DNA of 33,810 nucleotides from Roseobacter sp. GTDB taxonomy: Bacteria; Pseudomonadota; Alphaproteobacteria; Rhodobacterales; Rhodobacteraceae. The translations under genes and the position numbers were made by a program. The notes under the pieces were generated by a model. That model had not been told where the DNA came from, ran no database searches, and saw only the letters and a program-made list of their open reading frames with translations. Every line of letters begins with the position of its first letter. Within the stretch, counting starts at the first letter, position 1. The stretch spans positions 66,766-100,575 of the forward strand of contig PCCY01000018.1 of assembly GCA_002731875.1 (NCBI GenBank), given 5' to 3'. This document shows, in pieces, positions 6,118-14,129 of this stretch.

Positions 6118-7176
6118 CTAGGCGGCCTTTTTCGTGGTGTTGTCGTTTGCGGCAGTGATGTCCGCTACTGCTTCTTCGCGCGCTTCGATGAACGCGATTG
6201 CCGCTTCGGCATTGATTGCATTGCCGTAACCGCGCAGTCGTCCCACGCGGGCGGAAGCCCCATGAGCCAGCGGGAATGTGCCGGATTCAACTGGCCTCCA
6301 CTTTCCATCCCGGCAGAAGAGCCAGTCAGGATTTGACCAGAAGCCGTTAGTCGGGCTGGGCCGTCCGTGTCTATGAACTGCACCACTCCCGGAAGCGATA
6401 CTGTTGCCTTCGTTCCATTCGGTCTCCGTCCTGTTATCGTTGACCCCTTCGGCAGTCTTTGACCGCCATCCCCATTGGATTTTGTCGGACTGGGCCAGCC
6501 TGCAATCTGCGCCGCTTGTATCAAGTCCTGTGGCGATCCCTTGCGCGCTATCTCCGATAGCGCGCCCTCTTCCGTCCTCACGTTCTTCTCGCCGTCCGCT
6601 TGTCGTGTCGTCGGCCAACCTTGCCGTCCAGTAGAGCCTGTCGCGGATGTGCGGAGCGCCGACGCCCGCAGACGGGAACGGGACCGCCCCGAAGGCGTAA
6701 TCCATTCCTTCCAGGTCATCTTGTACAAGGTCGACCCAAGGATTTGCGTCCTTGCTCGCAACCTGCTCTCCAATGATGTCTGAAGGTCGGCACTGCTGGA
6801 TAAGCCAAAACCACGCCGGCCATAGGTGCCGCTCATCATCAAACCCATTTCCTTTGCCTGCGCTGCTGAAAGGCTGGCATGGGCAGGATCCGGTCCAGAC
6901 GGCGCGGTCGTCCGGCCACCCTGCTTTGCGCAAGGCGTAGCTCCAGACTCCGATTCCTGCGAAGAAGTGGCATTGGGTGTACCCGGCAAGGTCGGCGGGT
7001 CGAACATCGACAATTGAACGCTCATCTACATCTCCCGGCGCCACGTGGCCCTGTTTGATTAGCTCGCGCAGCCACGCTGCTGCTTGCGGGTCTATTTCGT
7101 TGTAATAGGCGTGTGCCTTGTTGTTGCGGCCAGAAACAACCGGCGCATTATCGTTATCAGAAAGGCGCTTGGTCAT
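6118..7176 (-). CDS. C5-cytosine DNA methyltransferase
   Basis: This protein methylates cytosine C5 in a specific DNA sequence. Visible motifs are FAGIG (motif I), [13 protein letters not shown] (motif IV with catalytic Cys), GEQVASKD where most family members have ENV (motif VI), PHIRDRLYW (motif VIII) and [14 protein letters not shown] (motif X). The variable target-recognition region lies around residues 190-290. I prefer ATG 7176 (352 aa), after GGAGG, to the ATG at 7200; it overlaps the upstream gene by 20 bases. DNDN at the N-terminus and NDN at the C-terminus flank the enzyme. A different 286-codon frame is fully nested inside. Likely role is protection of phage DNA from host restriction. 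Confidence 0.93.
   Translation of the reverse strand: MTKRLSDNDNAPVVSGRNNKAHAYYNEIDPQAAAWLRELIKQGHVAPGDVDERSIVDVRPADLAGYTQCHFFAGIGVWSYALRKAGWPDDRAVWTGSCPCQPFSSAGKGNGFDDERHLWPAWFWLIQQCRPSDIIGEQVASKDANPWVDLVQDDLEGMDYAFGAVPFPSAGVGAPHIRDRLYWTARLADDTTSGRREEREDGRGRAIGDSAQGIATGLDTSGADCRLAQSDKIQWGWRSKTAEGVNDNRTETEWNEGNSIASGSGAVHRHGRPSPTNGFWSNPDWLFCRDGKWRPVESGTFPLAHGASARVGRLRGYGNAINAEAAIAFIEAREEAVADITAANDNTTKKAA
6165..7025 (-). CDS. Long ORF nested out of frame inside the cytosine methyltransferase gene
   Basis: A 286-codon frame on the same strand, shifted by one base relative to the methyltransferase. ATG 7025 follows GGGAG at good spacing. The Ser/Arg-rich product has sections such as [44 protein letters not shown] and [16 protein letters not shown]. 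From memory these closely resemble conserved hypothetical proteins often annotated in proteobacterial prophages, and similar stand-alone proteins in other phages. Either this is a true overprinted gene, or the matches reflect the same nested frame being called wherever this methyltransferase occurs. No function is known to me. Confidence 0.5.
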   Translation of the reverse strand: MSVQLSMFDPPTLPGTPNATSSQESESGATPCAKQGGRTTAPSGPDPAHASLSAAQAKEMGLMMSGTYGRRGFGLSSSADLQTSLESRLRARTQILGSTLYKMTWKEWITPSGRSRSRLRASALRTSATGSTGRQGWPTTRQADGEKNVRTEEGALSEIARKGSPQDLIQAAQIAGWPSPTKSNGDGGQRLPKGSTITGRRPNGTKATVSLPGVVQFIDTDGPARLTASGQILTGSSAGMESGGQLNPAHSRWLMGLPPAWDDCAVTAMQSMPKRQSRSSKRAKKQ

Positions 7177-7477
7177 CGACAATAATCCTCCGGAGTTCAT
7201 CGGCGCAGCCGCGCCAAATGGCGCCGCATAACTCGAGCGCTTGGCTTTCCTCGTAAGCGCCTAGGTCCGTGCCGTACCGCTCGATAACAGCGCCGGCCGC
7301 TTCCATCCCGCCGGCACGCGCTTTTAGCTCGTAAGCATCAAGACGCTTGACGCTGCGTATGTGCTCGATGATGTCGACGCATTCACGGCATAACCACCGC
7401 GGCGGGTTGTCGTGCGCGCTTACGCCGATCGCCCTACGTCCACAGACATGACAAGAAGATGGGTCATGTTCACTCAT
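7157..7477 (-). CDS. DUF6511-like zinc-ribbon protein
   Basis: A 106-residue protein. The N-terminal zinc ribbon has C9-x2-C12 and C30-x2-C33. A helical C-terminal part follows (YELKARAGGMEAAGAVIERYG... ALELCGAIWRGCADELRRI), reminiscent of DUF6511 proteins common in alphaproteobacterial phages. ATG 7477 follows GGGGGAG and overlaps the stop of the HNH gene (ATGA). It lies between the two methyltransferase genes and may be a small nucleic-acid-binding accessory; its role is not known. Confidence 0.75.
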   Translation of the reverse strand: MSEHDPSSCHVCGRRAIGVSAHDNPPRWLCRECVDIIEHIRSVKRLDAYELKARAGGMEAAGAVIERYGTDLGAYEESQALELCGAIWRGCADELRRIIVDDQAPF

Positions 7478-8148
7478 ACGAGTCTCCCCCGCTGTAATGC
7501 GAAATCAATTGGGTGCTTTGCGCCTTTCTTCAAATTGCAAATCGGACAAAGCACTTGGAGGTTTGACGGCCAATTAGACCCACCAAGAGCTAACGGCATG
7601 ATATGATCTACATGACGTTCGTATTTTGTGGACCATCCACATTCAACGCATTTGTAATTCTGCCTTGCATTGATTCTTTCGATATCCTGTGGAGTATAAA
7701 AGCCTTCTGCATTTCTCTTTTTAGCGGCCCTATTAGCTGCGCGTGTTATACATGCCTGCCTAAATTCAGGATCGTTTACCCTGCGACCCTTTATGTATTC
7801 TCTTGATCTTTCTCGTTCCATCTCTGCGAAAGCAGGATCGCTAGCCCTTTTTCTGGCAATGGCTAATCTTTGTCGCTCACGAAGCGCCGCTCTGTTTTCA
7901 GGGATATTTCTTGATATTCGCTCTAATTTAGTCTTACGTGCACGCAAGACTGGATCTGAATTCCTTTGCCTCCCCTCGTCTTGCTTGCATATCGTGCAAT
8001 GTCCACCGCAATTTCGCAAAGACGTGTGTCCGTGTTTGCATGGATTGCCAGTATAGAAGTACCTAGCCCCTGCCGCTTTTGCCTGTATTCTCGTTACGTG
8101 CCACGGGCCGAACATCGTTTCGACAGACCAAAGTATTCTATCTGTCAC
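7474..8148 (-). CDS. HNH endonuclease, probable homing-type insertion
   Basis: The C-terminal half is a classic HNH nuclease: YKCVECG, then HVDHIMPLALGGSNWPSNLQ and LCPICNLKKG. The N-terminal half has a zinc-binding segment (NPCKHGH... GGHCTIC) and a long basic helical linker with repeated RKR/ERER patterns. The start is uncertain: GTG 8148 follows GGGAG, an ATG lies at 8115 without a ribosome site, and the frame is open to 8178. The gene is clearly richer in A+T than the genes on both sides, which suggests recent arrival. A 19-codon ORF (Met-Ala-Gly-Lys start, from about 8190) overlaps its beginning and may be the remnant of an interrupted gene. Confidence 0.85.
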   Translation of the reverse strand: MTDRILWSVETMFGPWHVTRIQAKAAGARYFYTGNPCKHGHTSLRNCGGHCTICKQDEGRQRNSDPVLRARKTKLERISRNIPENRAALRERQRLAIARKRASDPAFAEMERERSREYIKGRRVNDPEFRQACITRAANRAAKKRNAEGFYTPQDIERINARQNYKCVECGWSTKYERHVDHIMPLALGGSNWPSNLQVLCPICNLKKGAKHPIDFALQRGRLV

Positions 8149-8186
8149 GCTCTTGCATCTCCCGTATACGGAAACCAAAGCCGCCC

Positions 8187-9725
8187 TTACCCGCCATTAT
8201 GCCGCCGTCCGTTTTGGTCCGCAAAGTGTCCGTAGATTTTGCGTCCTTCACCCCGTTGCCCCCCCATATCGACTCCACCAAACAGCGGAAGATTGTCATT
8301 CGCCACCTGCTTGATCGCGCGCGCCTTGCGTGTTGCCGGTCCAGCGTTTGCTAACTTCATGCGCTCGGCAATGTCTGCTTGGTACTCTTCCTCGCGCTCG
8401 ATCAGTACGCACCGCATGCCTTCTCGCCAAGCGGCTTCACCTGTGCTACCGCTACCCGCGAACGGATCCAGCGTTAGACCGCCCTTTGGCGTAACCAGTC
8501 GCACAAGCCACTGCATCAAATCGACGGGCTTTACGGTCGGGTGCTTCGACCCGATGCGGTCAAGCTTGTCAGCCTTTGCCGTGTAGAAGAAGCGTGCTGC
8601 GGAGCCGGAATCGCCATACTGCGGTCCACATGGTGCGTTGCTTATGCCAGACCATATGCCGCCAGTACCGCGCGCTGCGCCGTTGACTCCTGCCTTGCTA
8701 TCAGGAAAAGCACCAACAACCTCGTCACTGCCGTCGTGCACGATGTTGGCTGGCCATCTTCCGGTAGTTTCGCGGCCTGCGGTTTCACCATGACTGCTGA
8801 TAGGCGTTACAGTTGTTCGGCAATCTAGGTCTTTGTTGCCTGCGCTTGGATTGTGGCGCTCTTCCGTACCAACCCGACACCCGTCGATATTAAGCGCGCC
8901 AGTGCCGTGCTCGAGCACGTTTTCTGCGACTGTTCCTATAAGCGGCTTGCGCGCAAGGCAGATTGGCTCCCAGCTCGGTTTCAGCGCCGTTCCCCATCCT
9001 TGCCATTCGCGGGCGGCTTCGGTTGCTGGATCTTTAGAGTCGTGTTCGTGGTAACCCTTCTCTGCTGCCTCCTGCATCCAAGGCCGATCGTCACCAAGAC
9101 CTTTCTTGTATTTGTTTCCAGTTGGTCCCATTGGCGTCTTTATCTTGTGGCGCTCAGCACCAAGCTTCTTATCAATCGCCTTACTCACATCATGCGATTT
9201 GGGAAATCCGGATCCATAGGTCCAAGCTGCCATTCCGCCAAATTGCGATTCCTCCATCAGCTTAAAGAACGCCTCGGCCTGCGCATTATTGAGCGACTCA
9301 ATGAACTTCGACGCGACGCTGTCGGTCGCCACCATGTTTAGAATGTCGTCGCGGATTTCGAAGCCGGAGTCCTCGATCGCACACGCCATGCGATGGTAGG
9401 TTCGCGTTGCCGAGAATGCCGCGAGCCACCCGCCTGGCTTTAGCACGCGCCAAACTTCCGACCACAACTCAACGCGAAAGGCTAGGTCACCCCCATCCCA
9501 TGTCTTTGACATGAAACCCTTGGAGGCGCGAGCATATGCGCCGTCTGTGCCGAATTTCGCGGGTGCTGCATTCGCGCTGCCAAACCTCTTGACGATACTC
9601 GTTAGATGATAAGGCGGATCCGTAACACACGAATCAATCGAGCAGTCTGGAATCGACTTTAGAACTTCAAGGCAATCACCTCCCTTTAGCGTTACTTTGC
9701 CATCGAGAAAAATCTTGTCGGTCAT
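8187..9725 (-). CDS. Beta-class amino-methyltransferase (N6-adenine or N4-cytosine)
   Basis: A 512-residue site-specific DNA methyltransferase. Motif IV TDPPYHL comes near the N-terminus (about 35) and the AdoMet motif I DPFAGSGSTGEAA near the C-terminus (about 435). This order marks the beta class, as in CcrM-like enzymes. HPTVKPVDLMQWL precedes motif I as usual. The long middle region contains the recognition domain. ATG 9725 overlaps the stop of the upstream HNH gene (ATGA); the frame is open further but this start fits the chain of overlaps. The C-terminus carries ANDN. DPPY suits adenine N6 or cytosine N4 targets. Likely role is protection from host restriction or methylation-linked regulation. 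Confidence 0.93.
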   Translation of the reverse strand: MTDKIFLDGKVTLKGGDCLEVLKSIPDCSIDSCVTDPPYHLTSIVKRFGSANAAPAKFGTDGAYARASKGFMSKTWDGGDLAFRVELWSEVWRVLKPGGWLAAFSATRTYHRMACAIEDSGFEIRDDILNMVATDSVASKFIESLNNAQAEAFFKLMEESQFGGMAAWTYGSGFPKSHDVSKAIDKKLGAERHKIKTPMGPTGNKYKKGLGDDRPWMQEAAEKGYHEHDSKDPATEAAREWQGWGTALKPSWEPICLARKPLIGTVAENVLEHGTGALNIDGCRVGTEERHNPSAGNKDLDCRTTVTPISSHGETAGRETTGRWPANIVHDGSDEVVGAFPDSKAGVNGAARGTGGIWSGISNAPCGPQYGDSGSAARFFYTAKADKLDRIGSKHPTVKPVDLMQWLVRLVTPKGGLTLDPFAGSGSTGEAAWREGMRCVLIEREEEYQADIAERMKLANAGPATRKARAIKQVANDNLPLFGGVDMGGQRGEGRKIYGHFADQNGRRHNGG

Positions 9726-10333
9726 GCCGCCGCCCTTTGTTCTAAATTGTCGTTTGCCATCATCTTGCGGGCCAGTTCCCATGCGTAGCTTCCGGAGCCC
9801 ATCCTGATAATAGCGTCGCCAGCCTTGGCCCACTTATGTGCGGCGTCTGCTTTTCTATGGCACGGAGGACAAAGACTAATCAGGTTGTCTTCATGGTTAG
9901 CAACATCTGCGTCGTCAAACATGCGGAATGGCACCTTGTGGTGAACGTGCAAATCGCCAGTCGCACAGCATTCCTGGCATTCGTAATTGTCGCGCTTTAG
10001 GATTGCTCGCTTTATCGACTGCCAATGCGGGCCTCGCTTATAGACGCCGTTGCCGCCTTGCCAGTTTGGAGTAATGTCTCCTTTCCAGTTAGCGTCGCGG
10101 CATTCGCGTGTGCAGAATTTGCCCATCCCCTTGCCTTTATCGAGCCAACTATTCAGCCGTTCAAATTCAGCACCGCAACCAATGCACGTAAGTTTTACCT
10201 TTTCCTTCGCAAGCTTCTCTCGATTGGCTATGTACTGACATTCTTTCGAGCAGTTGATGCCGCGACCATGTTTGAGTCGGTGTTCCGCAACCTGGAATAC
10301 GGTCCCGCAAACCGGGCATTCGCGGTCAATCAT
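9722..10333 (-). CDS. HNH endonuclease with N-terminal zinc fingers
   Basis: 203 residues from ATG 10333, which follows GGAGCAGGT. Two C-x2-C zinc-finger-like units come first (CPVC...CSKEC and CIGC...CTREC), then the HNH domain: YECQECCATGDLHVHHKVPFR followed by NLISLCPPCHRK. This layout is common in free-standing phage HNH endonucleases. The C-terminus carries ANDN. It overlaps both neighbours (ATGA each side), so it is embedded in the leftward operon and is probably maintained as a phage gene. It may be a homing or restriction-like nuclease paired by position with the methyltransferase. Confidence 0.9.
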   Translation of the reverse strand: MIDRECPVCGTVFQVAEHRLKHGRGINCSKECQYIANREKLAKEKVKLTCIGCGAEFERLNSWLDKGKGMGKFCTRECRDANWKGDITPNWQGGNGVYKRGPHWQSIKRAILKRDNYECQECCATGDLHVHHKVPFRMFDDADVANHEDNLISLCPPCHRKADAAHKWAKAGDAIIRMGSGSYAWELARKMMANDNLEQRAAA

Positions 10334-10566
10334 ACCTGCTCCACGAAGTAGTCGTCGTATGTTGCGACGTTTAGCTTGCCGTCTGCTGCTGAGTTCCAGC
10401 CACAGCGGCACATGTACTGGTCGTCGATGTAGAGGCCGACACCAACGTCGACGCACTCTGCCTCCGCGGTATGCCCGCATTCAGGGCACTCCATGTACTG
10501 GTCACCGTAATTTGTGGTGCCGGCTTTTCGCGCCCCGTGTGCATCAACGTTTTCTTTGCTGCACAT
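10330..10566 (-). CDS. Small zinc-ribbon protein (78 aa)
   Basis: ATG 10566 follows GGAGGCGGGTTG and shares its A with the upstream stop (TGATG). The product has C-x2-C (MECPECGHTAEAEC) and a C-x-C-Gly-Trp (YMCRCGWNS) arrangement, consistent with a single zinc ribbon. Function unknown. It may bind nucleic acid or a partner. It sits between a 68-aa unknown and the HNH nuclease in a chain of overlapping genes. Confidence 0.75.
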   Translation of the reverse strand: MCSKENVDAHGARKAGTTNYGDQYMECPECGHTAEAECVDVGVGLYIDDQYMCRCGWNSAADGKLNVATYDDYFVEQV

Positions 10567-10772
10567 CAACCCGCCTCCACTTGCGTAGGGGCGGTAAGCG
10601 CGACTCGCTTTGCCTCATCAAGAGAATCTAGCCACATGCCGTTAAAGCGAACGCCGCTCCCGTTAACGACAATAGCCCTTCCGTCGAATGCGTCAGGATG
10701 CGTATATATCCAAGCGCCGCCGCGCTCGTCTCCCTTGAATTTCTTAGTCCATCCGTCCTTTAGCGTCTTCAT
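10566..10772 (-). CDS. Hypothetical 68-aa protein
   Basis: ATG 10772 overlaps the stop of the Gp157-like gene (TGATG). The product looks like one small alpha/beta domain: WTKKFKGDERGGAWIYTH, VRFNGMWLDSLDEAKRVA. The last part resembles the end of many small phage proteins with the pattern W...SLDEAK. No named family is recognised. It belongs to the leftward early operon. Confidence 0.7.
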   Translation of the reverse strand: MKTLKDGWTKKFKGDERGGAWIYTHPDAFDGRAIVVNGSGVRFNGMWLDSLDEAKRVALTAPTQVEAG

Positions 10773-11272
10773 CACGCCACCCGCACGCTAAGCGTTTCAT
10801 CGCCGGTCTTGATAGCGGCGCCCTTGACTACGCGGCCGGCCTCAAGCGCTTCCTTGATAAGCGTCTTGTCTGGCGACTTCACAACGCGCATAAACCGCGG
10901 CGCGATCAGCGTTTCGTCGGTAATCTCCACGCTGTCGCGACCCTTGCCGACGCTGATTGTGGCTTCGGCAAGCTTGCGCTTGGTAATGCAGCCGACCTTC
11001 ATTAGCTTGAGCATCAGAGACCGCATGGCGTCTTTGCGCTTGTCGGAGCGAGCTTTTCGCGCTTGCAAATCCTTGATGCGCTCGCCGATCGCGGCCGACA
11101 TGGAATTCGCATCGCGCTCCTCGGTTAGCAGGCGCGACAGCACAAAGTCTGCGTCCGTTTCTCCAGACAACATGTCGGCTCGCAGCGTTTCGTCTTCCTC
11201 GAGTTCCGGGTATGCGGTAAGTAGGTCTGCGAATGCGCGCTCGATGGCGGCAATCTCGTAATGGTAGTTCAT
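10772..11272 (-). CDS. Siphovirus Gp157-like protein
   Basis: 166 residues matching the Gp157 pattern. A helical N-terminal half ends in a Lys/Arg-rich coiled coil (IGERIKDLQARKARSDKRKD). A beta-rich part follows with ISVGKGRDSVEITDE, then IKEALEAGRVVKGAAI. Gp157 proteins occur in early operons of siphoviruses next to recombination genes; their function is not established, though a role in phage resistance has been proposed for the family's founder. The gene sits 9 bases after the DUF5662 gene. Confidence 0.85.
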   Translation of the reverse strand: MNYHYEIAAIERAFADLLTAYPELEEDETLRADMLSGETDADFVLSRLLTEERDANSMSAAIGERIKDLQARKARSDKRKDAMRSLMLKLMKVGCITKRKLAEATISVGKGRDSVEITDETLIAPRFMRVVKSPDKTLIKEALEAGRVVKGAAIKTGDETLSVRVA

Positions 11273-11281
11273 GGCGTTCCC

Positions 11282-11743
11282 CTACTTGTGAGCGTAACCG
11301 AGGCGACCGGCCGTGTTGCGAAAAATGCCAGTTAGTTGCTCGTCGATTTTATACTTGGCGCACGCATGCGAGATGTTCATTGCGCTCTCTTCGCCGCGCT
11401 CGCTGGCCGCCTTCCAATCAAAGAACATCTCGACGACGTCGAAAAGATCCATGCAGTTGACGCCGTTTTCGTAGTGTTCAGGGTGATGGGAATTGTTCTC
11501 GTAATGGTGCTTGAGCATCGGTCCTAGAATCGCCGTACGCCGCTTGTACTCTTCCGTTCCGTATGGTGCCGGCCCCTCTTCGTCGATCATCTCCTGCATC
11601 TTTTGTAGTGGGTGCATCTCCACCGGATCGAACTTGCTTGCGTCGTGCCTCGCTCCTCGCTGGATCATTTCGATTGCGAATTTCCCAAGCAATTCGCTAA
11701 CGCGAGCTATATGGCGCAGTGTTACAGTTTCAGCAGATGACAT
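11282..11743 (-). CDS. DUF5662 family protein
   Basis: 153 residues with the hallmark His-rich blocks: HDASKFDP near residues 33-40 and HHYENNSHHPEHYENG near 79-94, followed by CMDLFDVVEMFFDWKAA. The His/Asp arrangement looks like a metal site of HD-phosphohydrolase type, so nucleotide or nucleic-acid hydrolysis is possible, but the family is uncharacterised. Its ATG is directly preceded by two AACCACCAC repeats with CAGGA between them. It lies downstream of the operator-controlled 135-aa gene and is probably co-transcribed with it. Confidence 0.85.
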   Translation of the reverse strand: MSSAETVTLRHIARVSELLGKFAIEMIQRGARHDASKFDPVEMHPLQKMQEMIDEEGPAPYGTEEYKRRTAILGPMLKHHYENNSHHPEHYENGVNCMDLFDVVEMFFDWKAASERGEESAMNISHACAKYKIDEQLTGIFRNTAGRLGYAHK

Positions 11744-11770
11744 TGTGGTGGTTCCTGAAGCGTGGTGGTT
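11744..11770 (-). repeat. Paired CA-rich leader repeats before the DUF5662 gene
   Basis: Two leftward copies of AACCACCAC (11762-11770 and 11745-11753), 17 bp apart, with the Shine-Dalgarno CAGGA between them. The second copy runs directly into A-ATG. The same arrangement is seen at 18321, 17504 and 25039. Confidence 0.8.
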
Positions 11771-12177
11771 TAGGCGTTCGTCGCCATAGCGGCAGGGTCG
11801 AAATGCGAAACAAACGACGGGTAATAGTCGTCCGTGCTGGCGGTTCCGACCTCAAGCACAGCCTTACCTGTTGTTGTGTCGATCAACTGCAGGATGTCGT
11901 CTTTGTCGCCAAAGCTGCCGCTTGTCTTGTGCGTCCCAACAACCTCGATTGGAGGAAATACGTTCTGCATTTCGGCAAGATCGTCGACGATTAGTTCCTG
12001 CATGCAACTACGGTAGCCGTCGCTCGGATCCTCGACCGCTGCGTATACCGTTCCGTTCAAGCGGAATCGGCAAACAGCGCAATCCTCGTACTCGTCAGTC
12101 CAACGCTTGCGGCTTTCCTTTGAGAAGTCGACGGCATCCAGCATGTGCTTGCCGAGCATGTCTGTAAGTTCGGTCAT
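11770..12177 (-). CDS. Hypothetical 135-aa protein behind an operator promoter
   Basis: An acidic alpha/beta protein with a CAVCRFRLNGTVYAAVEDPSDGY segment and a later ILQLIDTTTGKAVLEV hairpin. Not recognised. ATG 12177 follows AAAGGAATCAACG, and one AACCACCAC copy lies just upstream (12191-12199). It is the first gene after the internal promoter 12215-12243, so this part of the leftward operon can be expressed independently of the main switch promoter. Its role is unknown. Confidence 0.75.
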   Translation of the reverse strand: MTELTDMLGKHMLDAVDFSKESRKRWTDEYEDCAVCRFRLNGTVYAAVEDPSDGYRSCMQELIVDDLAEMQNVFPPIEVVGTHKTSGSFGDKDDILQLIDTTTGKAVLEVGTASTDDYYPSFVSHFDPAAMATNA

Positions 12178-12214
12178 CGTTGATTCCTTTGTGGTGGTTC
12201 AATAGTGGTCGTTC

Positions 12215-12243
12215 AAATTATGCGTTTTCGCCTATTTTAGCAA
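12215..12243 (-). promoter_or_regulatory. Internal leftward promoter with operator, inside a gene end
   Basis: TTGCTA (12238-12243), 17 bp, TAATTT (12215-12220). The operator TATGCGTTTTCGCCTA is at 12219-12234. The site overlaps the 3' end of the upstream 58-aa gene, whose last codons (for Lys-Ile-Gly-Glu-Asn-Ala and stop) are the operator itself. It drives the 135-aa, DUF5662 and following genes. Confidence 0.8.
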
Positions 12244-12394
12244 TAGGCACATTGTCATTATCTGCCTCGTAACGCGCCGCGATCTGCGCCAAGCGGATGG
12301 CGTCGTCGCGCACTATTATCCAGCCTGCAGCGCGCAAATCGGCGATGGCATTTGCGCCTATGATATCTGTTGGCTCAGAACGGGATTTCGTCAT
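12218..12394 (-). CDS. Small helical protein (58 aa) after the SF2 helicase
   Basis: ATG 12394 has GAGGAG seven bases upstream, lying inside the end of the helicase gene (20-base overlap). The product has one clear helix-turn pattern (IIGANAIADLRAAGWIIVRDDAI) and ends ADNDNVPIAKIGENA. No family is recognised. Its final codons coincide with the operator of the next promoter, so protein end and regulatory site are overlaid. Good ribosome site and operon fit support it as real. Confidence 0.72.
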   Translation of the reverse strand: MTKSRSEPTDIIGANAIADLRAAGWIIVRDDAIRLAQIAARYEADNDNVPIAKIGENA

Positions 12395-14129
12395 CCATCA
12401 ACTCCTCTGCTGTTGCGTATCCAATGTTGCCGCGCGAATGCTCACCAGGATACCATTCTACTGTGCCATCGTTAGCGCCGGCGGTACCGTCCGGCTTGTA
12501 TTCCTCCGGCTCAGGTTCCTGCATATCGCCTGGCTTCTGTGACTGAACCGACCAGTATTTGCCGTCAGGCTTTACTGATATCTCCGCAGTGCCGGTTAGC
12601 TCGCGTTGCCGCTCAAGCCATTCCATGACGGTAGCCGGAAACGGACGCTCGCCGCCGTGCTTTACCCAATATCGGTCCGCCTTGGATTTCGCGAAACCTT
12701 GGTGTTGGGGACACAACCACTCGCGAATGGCTGTCATGCCACACATATAAGTCACCTTGACGCTAGGCGGCTTGTCCGCCTTGCCTTCGTGGTAATCGAA
12801 GCGGCGCGACGTTACGGTGCGCCAAGTTGCGTCGCCTTGTCCGTATATCGGTGCGTCCTCCGCACTGTCCTTGATCTTCGGCGCGTCGTCGATCGGAAAT
12901 TCAAAGCCGCAGTCAGGACACACACGTGCGCTGGCATGCACCAAGGATCCGCAGCCTATTCTGCCAAAGTCGTCCGGCTCCTGCGGACATATCTTGACGG
13001 GCGCCTCGCCCTCTCCGCTCCGCGCATTGGGTGGCGTAACGCAGTCGATCGGTCCGTGCTTGCGGACCACTCCTGCGAAGTCCAGAAACAGGCAGTTGTC
13101 TTTGCCAGGCGCAATGCGCAGACCGCGCCCCGCCATTTGGATGTAGAGCGAAGCGGACAGAGTCGGGCGTAAAAACGCAACGAGATCGATTGACGGAATA
13201 TTCGTGCCTGTCGTCATGACGGCGTTATTCGTCACAGCGCGTATCTTACCTGCTTTGAAGTCTGCAAGGATGCGCGCCCGCTCGTCGGCCGGCGTGTCGC
13301 CGCATACCGTTTCGCAACTATAGCCGCGGTCGCGGATTTCATCGCGCACGTGAAAGGCATGCTCGACGCCAGAGCAGAACAGCAGCCACGACTTGCGGCC
13401 ATCGCCATAGCCGACAACCTCGCTAACCACGGCGCGCGTTACATCCGCCTTGTCGACGGCGGCCTGCAGTTTGCCTTGGTTGTAATCGCCGCCAACCTTG
13501 CCGACTCCGGTAAGGTCGAATCCTGTGTGCATGCCTTTTGAAATCGGCTTGCACAGGTATCCGTCCTCGATCATTTCTCCGATTGGCTTTTCGTAGGCTA
13601 TCGCGTCAAACAGCGCGCCTTCACCCTCGTGCAGTAATCCCTCCCCCATGCGGAATGGCGTAGCGGTAAGCCCGACCAACTTAAGGTCAGGGTTGGTCTT
13701 GCGCAGACCGGCGATCAGCTTGCCGTATTGCGTTTCCGACTTCCGTGGCATCAAGTGCGCCTCGTCGACCAGAACCAAGTCGATATGGCCTATAAGCGCA
13801 GTCTTGCTGGCGATGGTCTGCACGCCGCCGAATATGATCTGCGCCCTTGCGTCGCGCCTGCCTAGCCCCGCGGAGAATATACCGGCCGGAGCCTGCGGCC
13901 ACAGTCCAAACAATTCCTGCGCGTTCTGCGCGATCAGCTCCTTGACGTGCGTAACGATAAGGATCCGCATATCCGGGTAGTTCTCGACCAGGTCTTTGAC
14001 GACCGTTGCAAGAATCAAGCTCTTCCCCCCGCCGGTCGGTATCACGATAAGCGGGGATCCAGCCTCCTTGGACCAGTATTCGTACAGCGAGTCGACCGCA
14101 GCCTGTTGGTAGTCGCGTAGCTTAAGCAC
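12375..14129 (-). CDS. SF2 DEAD/DEAH-box helicase with zinc ribbon
   Basis: A 584-residue superfamily 2 helicase of the UvrB/Res-like phage type. It shows Q-motif-like LRDYQQ at 4-9, Walker A PTGGGKS 31-37, DEAH 122-125, the GLTATPFR motif III, and QMAGRGLR (motif VI, about 340-347). A C4 zinc ribbon (CGSL... CPDCGFEFP) follows, then a C-terminal domain with YWVKHGGERPFP. The start is GTG 14129 after GGGAG, overlapping the winged-helix gene by 8 bases. It probably remodels replication or recombination intermediates with the neighbouring nuclease and clamp. A second, distinct SF2 helicase lies at 28099. Confidence 0.92.
   Translation of the reverse strand: MLKLRDYQQAAVDSLYEYWSKEAGSPLIVIPTGGGKSLILATVVKDLVENYPDMRILIVTHVKELIAQNAQELFGLWPQAPAGIFSAGLGRRDARAQIIFGGVQTIASKTALIGHIDLVLVDEAHLMPRKSETQYGKLIAGLRKTNPDLKLVGLTATPFRMGEGLLHEGEGALFDAIAYEKPIGEMIEDGYLCKPISKGMHTGFDLTGVGKVGGDYNQGKLQAAVDKADVTRAVVSEVVGYGDGRKSWLLFCSGVEHAFHVRDEIRDRGYSCETVCGDTPADERARILADFKAGKIRAVTNNAVMTTGTNIPSIDLVAFLRPTLSASLYIQMAGRGLRIAPGKDNCLFLDFAGVVRKHGPIDCVTPPNARSGEGEAPVKICPQEPDDFGRIGCGSLVHASARVCPDCGFEFPIDDAPKIKDSAEDAPIYGQGDATWRTVTSRRFDYHEGKADKPPSVKVTYMCGMTAIREWLCPQHQGFAKSKADRYWVKHGGERPFPATVMEWLERQRELTGTAEISVKPDGKYWSVQSQKPGDMQEPEPEEYKPDGTAGANDGTVEWYPGEHSRGNIGYATAEELMDDEIPF

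Noticed and set aside
12606..13172. 188-codon rightward frame opposite the SF2 helicase gene
   Set aside because: It is a GC-rich shadow of a gene with clear helicase motifs, has no ribosome site and no sensible domain.
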